Below are positions 8,367-16,921 of a stretch of 64,000 bases of DNA, in pieces. A model generated the notes under the pieces. The model saw only the letters and a list, made by a program, of their open reading frames with translations, ran no database searches and had not been told where the DNA came from. The translations under genes were made by a program, and so were the position numbers. The DNA comes from Streptomyces curacoi. GTDB taxonomy: Bacteria; Actinomycetota; Actinomycetes; Streptomycetales; Streptomycetaceae. Numbering within the stretch: position 1 is the stretch's first letter; every line of letters starts with the position of its first letter. The stretch lies in NCBI RefSeq assembly GCF_001513975.1, contig NZ_KQ947984.1:124001-188000 (forward strand), in the 5' to 3' direction.

Positions 8367-9875
8367 TTACAAGGCGCTGATCCTGAACTGCGTGAAGGTC
8401 GCCGCGCCGGCGTGTCCCTGACCGGCGGGAGCGAGACCGAACAGCCCCAGCAGGGCACCGACCCAGCGCCACGGGGTCGCCGTGAAGACCGGCCCCGAGG
8501 GACGCGGGCCGTCACCGAGGTCGTAGAAGAACCGGCACCGCGCCCCGGCCCCGATCTCGATCCGCAGCCGCACCCGCCCCTCGGGCGCGAGCCGCGCGTG
8601 TCCGGCGTCCCGTTCCTTTTCCGCGACGGCCTCCGCGAACCGGTGCACGACATGCACCTCCCCGTCCGCGCCCCGCTGGAGCCCGAGCCAGCTGAACGCG
8701 TCCCCGAGCACCGCGAGCCCCGCCCGCGCCCCCGGCTCCTCGCTGTCCAGCCGTAGTTCGACCTCCACCGCGCAGGGCGTGCCCGGCAGCCGCTGGGTGA
8801 GGATGTTCGGCAGCTTGCGCAGGTCGTGCGCGTCGGCCGAACGGACGCAGGCCAGTCTCAGCCCGTCGCCGGAGTGCTGGGTGGCCCAGCCGTCCTGGGG
8901 GTTGGCGGTCCAGCTCCACTGCCGTCCGAAGCGTCCGCCGGGGAAGTCGTCGTCGGTGGCGGGCGCGGCGGGCGGCTGCGGCGGCAGGTCGGGCAGCGGA
9001 TGTACGGCGACGGGGGCGCCGTCGTCCCCGAGCACCGGCCAGCCGTCGGTGCCCCAGCGCATCGGCTGGAGGTGGACGACCCGGCCGTAGGCGCCCCGCT
9101 GCTGGAAGTGCAGGAACCAGTCCTCCCCGGCCGGGGTGCGCACCCAGCCGCCCTGGTGCGGCCCGTTGACGTCGGTGTCCTGCTGTTCGAGGACGATCTT
9201 CTCCTCGTACGGCCCGAAGAACTCGCGCGAGCGGAACGCGCCCTGCCAGCCGGTCTCCACTCCCCCGGCGGGCGCGAGGATCCAGAACCAGCCGTCGTGC
9301 TGGTAGAGCTTGGGCCCTTCGAGGGTGAACCAACCCGGGATCCGGTCGCCGTCGACGATCAGCTTGCCGTCGTCGAGGAGTTCGGTGCCGTCCGGGTGCA
9401 TTCGGTGGCCGGTGAGGCGGTTCTTGACGCCGGAGCGGGACTTGGCCCAGGCGTGCACGAGGTAGGCCTCGCCGGTCTCGTCGTCCCACAGGGGGCAGGG
9501 GTCGATCAGGCCCTTGCCCTGCTTCACCAGGTGCGGGCGGGTCCAGGGGCCCCGGATCTCGGGGGCGTTGACCTGGAAGACGCCCTGGTCGGGGTCGCCC
9601 CAGAAGATCCAGAAGCGGTCGTCGTGATGCCGGAGCGAAGGTGCCCAGACGCCACAGTCGTGGCGGGGCCCAGCGAACATCTCCGGCGGTTCCAGGCGGT
9701 CCAGCGCATGCCCGACCAGAGTCCAGTTGACCAGGTCCCGGGAGTGCAGCAGGGGCAGTCCCGGGGCGCGGCCGAAGCTGGAGGCGGTGAGGTAGAAGTC
9801 GTCGCCGACGCGGACGACGTCCGGGTCGGACCAGTCGGCGTTCAGGACGGGGTTCGTGTATGTCCCGGCGGTCAC
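8367..9875 (-). CDS. Glycoside hydrolase family 43 (arabinosidase/xylosidase type)
   Basis: 502 aa. Begins TYTNPVLNADWSDPDVVRVGDDFYL, the GH43 blade with the general-base Asp. WAPSLRHHD and DPCPLWDDETGEAYLVHAW follow (pKa-modulating Asp), and LEGPKL carries the general-acid Glu. Residues about 310-500 form the beta-sandwich seen at the C-terminus of GH43 xylosidases. No signal peptide is visible, so it probably acts in the cytoplasm on imported oligosaccharides such as arabinan or galactan side chains of pectin. GTG start overlaps the stop of the next upstream gene (GTGA), so it is the last gene of the coupled operon from 15009. Confidence 0.92.
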   Translation of the reverse strand: MTAGTYTNPVLNADWSDPDVVRVGDDFYLTASSFGRAPGLPLLHSRDLVNWTLVGHALDRLEPPEMFAGPRHDCGVWAPSLRHHDDRFWIFWGDPDQGVFQVNAPEIRGPWTRPHLVKQGKGLIDPCPLWDDETGEAYLVHAWAKSRSGVKNRLTGHRMHPDGTELLDDGKLIVDGDRIPGWFTLEGPKLYQHDGWFWILAPAGGVETGWQGAFRSREFFGPYEEKIVLEQQDTDVNGPHQGGWVRTPAGEDWFLHFQQRGAYGRVVHLQPMRWGTDGWPVLGDDGAPVAVHPLPDLPPQPPAAPATDDDFPGGRFGRQWSWTANPQDGWATQHSGDGLRLACVRSADAHDLRKLPNILTQRLPGTPCAVEVELRLDSEEPGARAGLAVLGDAFSWLGLQRGADGEVHVVHRFAEAVAEKERDAGHARLAPEGRVRLRIEIGAGARCRFFYDLGDGPRPSGPVFTATPWRWVGALLGLFGLAPAGQGHAGAATFTQFRISAL

Positions 9876-10717
9876 GGGCTCACCGCCTTGCGGACCAGGG
9901 AGGCCGCTTCGAGCCGGCTGATCCGGCCGTCGGCGACGACGGTGACGATCCGGCGTACGGCGGTCTCGCCGGGCGGGATGGGCAGCCGTTCCTCGACGGC
10001 GAGGGAGGAGCCGACGCCCGGGTACTCCTCGGCGCGTACGAACCAGGGATCCCGGCGGGTCTCCTCGGTGGCGCCGGCGAAGATCAGGGTCCAGGTGGAG
10101 CCCGCGAGGGCCACCCAGGGGGCGCGGGTGCCGTGCACCGCCTGCTCGCCCTCGCGGTCGACGGTGAACACGTCCGGCGCCGTGGCCTCCTTGCGGGCCC
10201 GCCAGAAGAAGCCGCCGTACGCCGCGCCGGGGCGCCCGTTGGTGGCGGGGCTGCCGATCGACAGGGGGCCGGAGGTGACGTTGGTCAGGGAGAAGGTGAA
10301 GTCCAGCGCCCAGGCGGCGTCGGTGAGTTCGGTGGCCGCGACCGTACGGCGCTCCCGCAGCAGCTCGGCCCGTGCCGCCACCCAGCGCAGCTCCTCGACG
10401 AAGCCGTCGGGGTCGCGCAGCTGGAAGGCGGTGTGCCGCTGGGCGCCGTGGTTGTCCAGCTCGGTCGGGCCCTGGTCGCGGACATAGGTGCGTCCGCCCC
10501 AGAAGTTGGACCCCTCGACGTCGGGAACGGCGACACCGACGCCGAGGTGGTGTATGTGGTCGGCGGGGCTGAGCTCGGTGACCGCCGTGCCGGCCAGGGT
10601 GGTGACGGGGTGCAGGTACGGGCGCGGGGAGAGCCGGGCCGGCAGTTCGGGCCGGGTGACGTACCGGCCGACCGGTCGGCCCGCGACGCGCAGCACCGCG
10701 GTGTCGTGGGGGGTCAT
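9872..10717 (-). CDS. DUF6807 / PmoA-like protein
   Basis: 281 aa from ATG 10717, overlapping by 1 nt the stop of the oxidoreductase gene; a frame open to 11134 is a shadow. Beta-rich fold with HIHHLGVGVAVPDVEGSNFWGGRTY near residue 60, DNHGAQRHTAF near 95 and NGRPGAAYGGFFWR near 175. Proteins of this family are often called methane oxygenase PmoA but are in fact linked to sugar oxidoreductase clusters; the reaction is not known to me. Its coupling to a Gfo/Idh/MocA enzyme and GH43 suggests a role in converting a pectin-derived sugar. Confidence 0.8.
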   Translation of the reverse strand: MTPHDTAVLRVAGRPVGRYVTRPELPARLSPRPYLHPVTTLAGTAVTELSPADHIHHLGVGVAVPDVEGSNFWGGRTYVRDQGPTELDNHGAQRHTAFQLRDPDGFVEELRWVAARAELLRERRTVAATELTDAAWALDFTFSLTNVTSGPLSIGSPATNGRPGAAYGGFFWRARKEATAPDVFTVDREGEQAVHGTRAPWVALAGSTWTLIFAGATEETRRDPWFVRAEEYPGVGSSLAVEERLPIPPGETAVRRIVTVVADGRISRLEAASLVRKAVSP

Positions 10718-11874
10718 CAGGTGCTCACCTCTTTCGTTCGTGCCGGAAGGGCCCAGGGGGCGCCCAGCTCGGAGTAGAGGGCGAGGGTGTCGGCGGCGGC
10801 CGCGACCAGGCCGTCGACGCCGGGCACGACCCGGCGCTGCTCGTCGGGGAGCAGATGCCAGGCCTCGGCCGGCAGCGGGGCCGGGTCGGGGGCCAGCCGG
10901 ATCGCTTCGACGACCTTCATGAAGGCGCCGGTCGCCTCGGGCGTGACCAGCAGGTCGGCGCCGTCGACGAGGTGCTCGACGAGGTTCTCCAGCAGGTCGG
11001 TCCGGCCGTACTCGAACTCCTCGGGGCCGTGGTTCGCGCGCTGGAGCAGGACGCGGTCCTGCTTGTACCAGAAGGTGATCCGGCCGCGTTCGCCGTGGAC
11101 GACGACATACGGCTCGTCGGGGTGCTCGGCGCACAGGGTCGCGGCGACGACGACCGGGGCGCCCCGCTCGGTGCTCACTCGGACGCAGGAGGTGTCGTCG
11201 GACTCGATGTCGTTGGCGCGGAACAGTTCGGTCTGGATGTCGGTGACGTCCTCGGCGCGCACGGTGCCGCCCAGGGCGAGGGCGGTGGCGACGGCGTGGG
11301 CCAGCGGGTTGGTGAGCGCCCCGTCGATCACGTCGACGCCGTTCAGCCTGCGCCTGCCCGCCCAGGGCGCCCGCCGGTAGTACGCCTCGGCGCGCGCCCA
11401 GGCACCGGCGCCGCCGATGCCGACGATCTCGCCGATCGCGCCCTCGGCCATCAGCGCCCGGATCGCGGGCACGGCGTGCGAGCCCAGCGACTGGAAGCCG
11501 ATCTGGCAGACGACCCCGGCCTCGGCGACGCCGTGGGCCATGCGCCGGAACTCCGCGTACGACGGGGCGGGCGGCTTCTCCAGCAGGAGGTGCACGCCCC
11601 TGCGCGCGGCCGTCAGGGCGAGGTCGGTGTGGGTCGGGATCGGCGTGCAGATCACGGCGATCCGGGCGCCGGTGGAGTCGAGCAGGGCGCCGAAGTCGGC
11701 GGACTGCTCAGGCGTGCCCAGGCCTTCCGGGAGCTCCTGTGCCGTCAGCGGGGTCAGCTCGCAGATGCCCGCCAGCCGCACGATGCCCTTGTCCTGGAGG
11801 CGGCGGATGTTGTCCAGGTGCCAGCGGCCGTGGCCGCGCGCGCCCGCGAGGACGACGGGTACGGCAGTGCTCAT
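10717..11874 (-). CDS. Gfo/Idh/MocA-family NAD(P)-dependent oxidoreductase
   Basis: 385 aa. The N-terminal Rossmann segment VVLAGARGHGRWHLDNIRRL is followed by AVICTPIPTHTDLALTAARRGVHLLLEKPPAPS, with the family EKP motif at about residue 99. The C-terminal half is the beta-sheet substrate domain. It probably oxidises or reduces a sugar or uronic acid from pectin. ATG overlaps the stop of the lyase gene upstream (ATGA), and its own stop overlaps the DUF6807 gene, so the set is translated together. Confidence 0.9.
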   Translation of the reverse strand: MSTAVPVVLAGARGHGRWHLDNIRRLQDKGIVRLAGICELTPLTAQELPEGLGTPEQSADFGALLDSTGARIAVICTPIPTHTDLALTAARRGVHLLLEKPPAPSYAEFRRMAHGVAEAGVVCQIGFQSLGSHAVPAIRALMAEGAIGEIVGIGGAGAWARAEAYYRRAPWAGRRRLNGVDVIDGALTNPLAHAVATALALGGTVRAEDVTDIQTELFRANDIESDDTSCVRVSTERGAPVVVAATLCAEHPDEPYVVVHGERGRITFWYKQDRVLLQRANHGPEEFEYGRTDLLENLVEHLVDGADLLVTPEATGAFMKVVEAIRLAPDPAPLPAEAWHLLPDEQRRVVPGVDGLVAAAADTLALYSELGAPWALPARTKEVST

Positions 11875-13184
11875 GGGATCCTCCCTGCGCCCGCGCCGCG
11901 TGCCACCGCTCGGTCGGCCGTGGCGGCGCTGTCGATCTTTGTGTGCAGGGTAGGTGTCCAGCCGACGTCGGCCGTGAGATCGCGCTCGCTGCCGGAGTTG
12001 TAGGCGTTGTTGATCGCCAGCAGGTCCACCGGATAGCCGTTGAAGAGGGTGCCGGACTGGTGGAGAGCGGTGCCGTTCCAGCTCTTGACCAGGTCGGCGG
12101 CCTCGATGTGGCCGGGGGTGTGGAAGGCGTTGTTCTCGGCGTAGATCGCGGACTCGGTCGACACTCCGATGGAGTAGCGGTGGTCGTGGGCGCCGGCCGG
12201 GACGACGTACCGGTTGTTGTAGAGGTGCACCTGCCCGAAGCGGACGCGCGGGGCACGCTGGACGACGGACTCGAACTCGTTGTGGTGCAGGGTGACACGG
12301 AGCTTTCCGCGGTCGCCGGTGGCCGTGTCGCCGTTGCCGATGAGCATCGCCTTGTCGTGGTCGGCGAACCGGCTCCAGGAGACGGTGACCAGGTCGGAGG
12401 CGTTGGTGATGTCCAGCAGGCCGTCGTGGCGCAGGTAGTTGCGGCCGAAGTGGGTGGGTTCCTTCTCGTCCGGGTGGCCCTGGTCGCTGAGGGTCACATG
12501 GTCGATCCAGACGTGGGTGGCGCCGCGCAGCCAGATGTTGTCGTAGGCCGTCTTCCAGTCGCCGAGGCCGCCGGTGTTGGGCTGCCAGACGGGGAAGCAG
12601 TCGTAGGCGTCGCGGAGTTCGAGGTTGCGGATGATGACGTTGTTCGCGCCCTTGAGCTGGAGGCCGGCGCCCTTGAGGACGGCTGTGTTCCTGGCGTCTC
12701 CGAGTCCGACGATCGTCGTGTTGGAGCCGACGGTCAGCTCGATGCGCTCGGCCTGCCTGGCCGCCGAGGCCTGGCGGGCCTCCTCCTGCGGGCCGCTGGG
12801 CTTGGCGGAGCCCCAGGTGCGGGGGTCGTAGGCGGCCAGGTACTTCCTGGTGCTGTAGCCGTCGGTGGCGTAGTCGGCGCAGTCCAGGTGGTCGCCGTCG
12901 TCGTCGGTGTTGGCGTCGATGGTCCCGGCGATCTTGATGATCTTGGGGGTGGCGCTGCCGCCGTCCAGGGCGCGGACGAGCTCGCTGCGGTCGCGCACGG
13001 TGAAGACATGGGCGTCGTCGGCGGTGGAACCCCCCGTGGTACCACCGTCGGCCGCCGCCCAGCCGTCGTTCGGGGCGAGGGTGTCGCGGCTGATGTCGCG
13101 TGCCTCGGCCCCGGCCGGGGCGCTGAACGCGAGGCCCAGCATCCCGGCGACGACGGCCAGTTGAACTCCCCTTCGGCCCCTCAT
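11871..13184 (-). CDS. Secreted pectate lyase, PL1 family (second copy)
   Basis: 437 aa from ATG 13184 (MRGRRGVQLAV), overlapping the permease stop (ATGA). A larger frame to 14087 is an artefact of high GC. Signal peptide to PAGA|EAR. Family marks: HVWIDHVTLSDQG, LVTVSWSRFADHDKAMLIGN, VQRAPRVRFGQVHLYNN (catalytic Arg). Paralogue of 2535-3848. It is unusual that a secreted lyase sits inside a transporter operon, so secretion and uptake are made together. Confidence 0.94.
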   Translation of the reverse strand: MRGRRGVQLAVVAGMLGLAFSAPAGAEARDISRDTLAPNDGWAAADGGTTGGSTADDAHVFTVRDRSELVRALDGGSATPKIIKIAGTIDANTDDDGDHLDCADYATDGYSTRKYLAAYDPRTWGSAKPSGPQEEARQASAARQAERIELTVGSNTTIVGLGDARNTAVLKGAGLQLKGANNVIIRNLELRDAYDCFPVWQPNTGGLGDWKTAYDNIWLRGATHVWIDHVTLSDQGHPDEKEPTHFGRNYLRHDGLLDITNASDLVTVSWSRFADHDKAMLIGNGDTATGDRGKLRVTLHHNEFESVVQRAPRVRFGQVHLYNNRYVVPAGAHDHRYSIGVSTESAIYAENNAFHTPGHIEAADLVKSWNGTALHQSGTLFNGYPVDLLAINNAYNSGSERDLTADVGWTPTLHTKIDSAATADRAVARGAGAGRIP

Positions 13185-14077
13185 CCCTTCACCGCCCCCG
13201 CGCTGAAGCCCGTGATCAGCCACTTCTGGATGAAGGCGAACACGATCACGACCGGTACGGCCGCGATGATGCCGCCCGCGGCGAGCGCGCCCAGGTCGAC
13301 GCTGTCGGCGCCCATCAGGGTGTTGAGGCCGACCGGGATGGTCTGCTTCTCCTGGTTGTTGAGGAACATCAGGGCGAACAGGAAGTGGTTCCAGGAGTGC
13401 ACGAAGGCGAAGGAGCCGACGGCGATCAGACCGGGCCGCAGCAGCGGCAGGACGACGATCCGGAAGGCGGTGAAGCGGTTGCAGCCGTCGACCCAGGCCG
13501 CCTCCTCCAGGGAGTACGGCACATTCTTGATGAAGTTGCTGATCAGGATCATCGACAGCGGCAGCTGGAAGACCGTCTCCGCGATGATGACGCTGCCCAG
13601 CGAGTTGATCATCTGCAACTCGGCGAAGATCTCGAACAGCGGCACCAGGAGCAGCGCGCCCGGCACGAACTGGGAGCACAGCAGGGCGAGCATGAAGGCA
13701 CGCTTGATCTTGAAGTTGAAGCGCGCGAGGGCGTAGCCGCCGGCCAGGGCGACGAGGGTCGTCATCAGCAGGGTGACGACACCGACCAGCACGCTGTTCT
13801 GGAAGTAGGTGCCGAAGCTCCGCTCCGTCCAGACCTTCTCGAAATGGTCGAAGGTGATCGGCCAGGGCACGAGGGAGGTCGAGCCGGACGGGCGCAGGGA
13901 GAAGAGCAGGATCCAGTAGAAGGGGATGAGGGTGAAGACCAGGTAGATCGACAGCGGGAGGTAGATCTGCCAGCGCGGGACCTCGTCCCAGGCCCGGTTC
14001 CTCTTCGTAGGACGCGGCGGTTCGGGGGCGGCGCGCACGGGCGCGGGCGCGGCCTTGGTGGCTTCCTTCACGCTCAC
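13181..14077 (-). CDS. Sugar ABC transporter permease (MalG type)
   Basis: 298 aa with six hydrophobic membrane segments and the ATPase-contact loop EEAAWVDGCNRFTAFRIV at about residues 190-207. A proline-rich cytoplasmic N-terminus (about 45 aa) precedes the first segment (YLPLSIYLVFTLIPFYWILL). GTG start overlaps the stop of the MalF-type partner (GTGA). Together they import sugars, presumably captured by the lipoprotein at 4863-6218. Confidence 0.92.
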   Translation of the reverse strand: MSVKEATKAAPAPVRAAPEPPRPTKRNRAWDEVPRWQIYLPLSIYLVFTLIPFYWILLFSLRPSGSTSLVPWPITFDHFEKVWTERSFGTYFQNSVLVGVVTLLMTTLVALAGGYALARFNFKIKRAFMLALLCSQFVPGALLLVPLFEIFAELQMINSLGSVIIAETVFQLPLSMILISNFIKNVPYSLEEAAWVDGCNRFTAFRIVVLPLLRPGLIAVGSFAFVHSWNHFLFALMFLNNQEKQTIPVGLNTLMGADSVDLGALAAGGIIAAVPVVIVFAFIQKWLITGFSAGAVKG

Positions 14078-15009
14078 TTGTCCTCACCTCCGAACTTGCT
14101 CAGCCGCAGATAGACGATCGAGCAGAAGAGCAGGATCACGAACGCGACCGTGGTCAGGGCGGACGCGTAGCCGAAGTTGTGGGATTCGACGCTGGTGTTG
14201 GCGATGTACAGCGGGAGTGTCGTGGTCTCGCCCGCGGGTCCGCCGCCGGTCAGCGTGTAGAGCAGGTCGACGTTGTTGAACTCCCACACCGCGCGCAGCA
14301 GCGTGGACAGGACGATCGCGTCCTTCAGATGGGGCAGGGTGATGTTCCAGAACTGCTGGAGGCGGCTGGCCCCGTCGACCTCGGCGGCCTCGTACAGGTC
14401 CTTCGAGACGGACTGGAGGTCGGCGAGGATGAGGATGGCGAAGAACGGCACACCGCGCCACAGATCCGCGACGATCGCCGCCGGGAACACCGTGGAGGTG
14501 TCCGACAGCCAGCTGGTGCCGTAGGAGCCGATGCCCACGTCCGCGAGGTAACGGGTGATGCCGGTCTGGGAGTTGTAGAGCAGCACCCAGATCGCCGAGG
14601 TCAGCACGCCGGAGACGGCCCACGGCGAGAAGACGAGGGCCCGGCCGAGCGCCCGGCCCACGAAGGTCTGGTTGACGATGAGGGCCAGCGCGAGCCCGAA
14701 CAGCAGCTGGAGCCCTACCTCCACGAACACCCACTTGGCGCTGAAGACCAGGGTGTCCCAGAACAGCGGGTCCTCGGTGAAGGCGTGGACGAAGTTGTCG
14801 AAGCCCGCGAAGCCGTTGCGCCACGGCTTGGTGGGGTTGTACTCCTGCAGGCTGTAGTAGAAGACGCTGATGACCGGGTAGGCGATGAAGCCCAGCATGA
14901 GCAGGGCGGCCGGCGCGATCAGCAGGTACGGGAGCCTGCGCGGCGTGGCGGAGGCACGGCGCCGCCGGGGTGGCGCGGGCGGTTTCGCCACGGCTGCGGC
15001 TTGGGCCAT
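14074..15009 (-). CDS. Sugar ABC transporter permease (MalF/UgpA type)
   Basis: 311 aa, first gene of the six-gene coupled operon running to 8367. Six membrane segments from YLLIAPAALLMLGFIAYPVISVF onward; the ATPase-contact loop is YEAAEVDGASRLQQFWNI at about residue 209. The N-terminus is rich in Ala/Pro/Arg. The 181 bp upstream carries the palindrome at 15062-15073 and a dispersed repeat, so the promoter should lie in 15030-15130. Confidence 0.92.
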   Translation of the reverse strand: MAQAAAVAKPPAPPRRRRASATPRRLPYLLIAPAALLMLGFIAYPVISVFYYSLQEYNPTKPWRNGFAGFDNFVHAFTEDPLFWDTLVFSAKWVFVEVGLQLLFGLALALIVNQTFVGRALGRALVFSPWAVSGVLTSAIWVLLYNSQTGITRYLADVGIGSYGTSWLSDTSTVFPAAIVADLWRGVPFFAILILADLQSVSKDLYEAAEVDGASRLQQFWNITLPHLKDAIVLSTLLRAVWEFNNVDLLYTLTGGGPAGETTTLPLYIANTSVESHNFGYASALTTVAFVILLFCSIVYLRLSKFGGEDK

Positions 15010-15061
15010 GACTGGTCTCCGTTCTCAGTACGTCGTGCGTGCGGCTTGCTTTTGTGGTGCG

Positions 15062-15073
15062 GGAAGCGCTTTC
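15062..15073. promoter_or_regulatory. Possible LacI-type operator GGAAGCGCTTTC before the pectin operon
   Basis: AAGCGCTT core, extended to GnAAGCGCTTnC, 53 bp upstream of the start of the first permease gene, where an operator would overlap a promoter or leader. The same core is at 8297-8308. No regulator gene sits next to this operon; a LacI gene is at 31882 but its target is unknown. Confidence 0.45.
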
Positions 15074-15130
15074 TCGATGGGTAGGGGCTGCCCTAGTCGC
15101 GCGATACGGGGTGCCTCTTGTCGTTGTGTG

Positions 15131-15184
15131 GCGGCTGCGGGTGCGTTGCGGTTGATCGCGCAGTTCCCCGCGCCCCTTGGGGCG
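15131..15184. repeat. Dispersed Streptomyces intergenic repeat, copy C
   Basis: On the minus strand it begins CGCCCCAAGGGGCGCGGGG and continues AACTGCGCGATCAACC, ending with ACCCGCAGCC. It shares its palindromic head with the element at 36017. It fills the space between the IlvD-type gene (stop at 15191) and the permease operon, and could act as a terminator hairpin for the IlvD operon. Confidence 0.7.
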
Positions 15185-15190
15185 TTGTTG

Positions 15191-16921
15191 TCAGCCTGCG
15201 TAGGGGGCTGGGGACTTGCCCGGGCGGGCCAGGAACTCGAAGTCGCAGCCTGTGTCCGCCTGGGTGATCTGTTCGCTGTAGAGGGCGCCGTAGCCGCGTT
15301 CGTAGCGGGTGGGCGGTGGGGCCCAGTCGGCCCGGCGACGCTCCAACTCATCGTCGCCCACGTTGAGATGGAGGACGCGGGCCTCGACGTCCAGGGTGAT
15401 CAGGTCCCCGGTCCGCACGAGGGCCAGCGGCCCGCCGACGTACGACTCGGGCGCCACGTGCAGCACGCACGCGCCGTAACTCGTGCCGCTCATCCGGGCG
15501 TCGGAGATCCGCACCATGTCCCGTACGCCCTGCTTCAGCAGATGGTCGGGGATCGGCAGCATGCCGTACTCGGGCATGCCCGGGCCGCCCTTGGGCCCGG
15601 CGTTGCGCAGGACCAGCACACTGTCGGCGGTGATGTTCAGGGACGGGTCGTTGATGGTCCGCTGCATCGTCTTGTAGTCGTCGAAGACGACGGCGGGCCC
15701 GGTGTGCTTGAGCAGGTGCCGCTCGGCGGCGATGTGCTTGATGACGGCGCCGTCCGGGCAGAGGTTGCCGCGCAGTACGGCGACCCCGCCCTCGCGGGCG
15801 ACCGGGTTCTCGCGGGTGCGGATGACGTCGTCGTTGTGGACGACGGCGCCCTCGATCTGCTCGCCCAGGGTGCCGCCCACGGTCGGCCGGTCCAGGTGCA
15901 GCAGGTCGGTGATCCGCGAGAGGAAGGCGGGCAGGCCGCCGGCGAAGTAGAAGTCCTCCATGAGGTACGTCTGTCCGCCGGGCCGGACGTTGGCCAGCAC
16001 CGGCACCGTGCGGGCGATGCGGTCGAAGTCGTCGAGGGTGAGCTTGATGCCCGCGCGGCCCGCCATGGCGATCAGATGGATGACCGCGTTGGTGGAGCCG
16101 CCGAGCCCGAGCACCGTGGTGACGGCGTCCTCGAAGGCCTCGCGGGTGAGGATCCGGGACGGCTTCAGCCCGGTCCAGGCGAGCTCCACGGCGCGGCGTC
16201 CGGAGGCGGCGGCCATCCGCTCGTGCCCGGAGTCGACGGCCGGGATCGAGGAGGCGCCCGGCAGCGTCATACCGAGGGCTTCCGCCGCCGCGGTCATCGT
16301 GGAGGCGGTCCCCATGGTCATGCAGTGACCGGGTGAGCGCGCCAACCCTCCCTGGAGTTCCCGCAGTTCGCAGTCGGTCAGGTTGCCCGCGCGGTGCTCG
16401 TCCCAGTACTTCCACATGTCGGTGCCGGACCCGAGGGTCTCACCGCGCCAGTGCCCGGGCAGCATCGGCCCCGCGGGCACGAAGATCGACGGTACGTCGG
16501 CCGAGGCCGCGCCCATCAGCAGCGCCGGCGTCGACTTGTCGCAGCCGCCGAGCAGCACCGCCGCGTCGATCGGATACGACCGCAGCAGCTCCTCCGCCTC
16601 CATCGCGAGCAGGTTGCGGTAGAGCATCGGGGTCGGCTTCTGGTAGGTCTCCGAGAGTGTGGAGACCGGGAACTCTAGCGGGAAGCCCCCGGCCTGCCAC
16701 ACCCCCCGCTTGACCGCCTCGGCACGCTCGCGCAGGTGCACGTGGCAGGGGTTGATGTCGGACCAGGTGTTGAGGACGGCGATCACCGGGCGGCCCCGGT
16801 ACTCCTCCGCCTCGTATCCCAGCTGGCGCATGCGGGCGTTGTGCGACCAGGTGCGCAGCTGGCCCTCGGTGCCGTACCACTGATGGCTTCTGAGTTCCTC
16901 GGGACTCTTCCGGTCGGTCAT
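15191..16921 (-). CDS. IlvD/Edd-family sugar-acid dehydratase
   Basis: 576 aa from ATG 16921. It dehydrates an aldonic acid (such as arabonate, xylonate or galactonate) to the 2-keto-3-deoxy acid, using an Fe-S cluster. The three cluster cysteines are visible: NPCHVH (about 59), GGCDKSTPA (about 127) and GHCMTMGTAST (about 199). The C-terminal region has SDARMSGTSYGACVLHVAPES, with the conserved Ser that acts as base. Length fits the sugar-acid branch rather than the amino-acid enzyme IlvD. ATG overlaps the stop of the DHDPS-family gene (ATGA). Exact substrate is inferred only from the pectin context. Confidence 0.9.
   Translation of the reverse strand: MTDRKSPEELRSHQWYGTEGQLRTWSHNARMRQLGYEAEEYRGRPVIAVLNTWSDINPCHVHLRERAEAVKRGVWQAGGFPLEFPVSTLSETYQKPTPMLYRNLLAMEAEELLRSYPIDAAVLLGGCDKSTPALLMGAASADVPSIFVPAGPMLPGHWRGETLGSGTDMWKYWDEHRAGNLTDCELRELQGGLARSPGHCMTMGTASTMTAAAEALGMTLPGASSIPAVDSGHERMAAASGRRAVELAWTGLKPSRILTREAFEDAVTTVLGLGGSTNAVIHLIAMAGRAGIKLTLDDFDRIARTVPVLANVRPGGQTYLMEDFYFAGGLPAFLSRITDLLHLDRPTVGGTLGEQIEGAVVHNDDVIRTRENPVAREGGVAVLRGNLCPDGAVIKHIAAERHLLKHTGPAVVFDDYKTMQRTINDPSLNITADSVLVLRNAGPKGGPGMPEYGMLPIPDHLLKQGVRDMVRISDARMSGTSYGACVLHVAPESYVGGPLALVRTGDLITLDVEARVLHLNVGDDELERRRADWAPPPTRYERGYGALYSEQITQADTGCDFEFLARPGKSPAPYAG

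Noticed and set aside
11871..14087. 738-codon version of the second pectate lyase
   Set aside because: The extension lies in the coding region of the permease and lacks family similarity; the ATG at 13184 overlaps the permease stop and starts a proper signal peptide.
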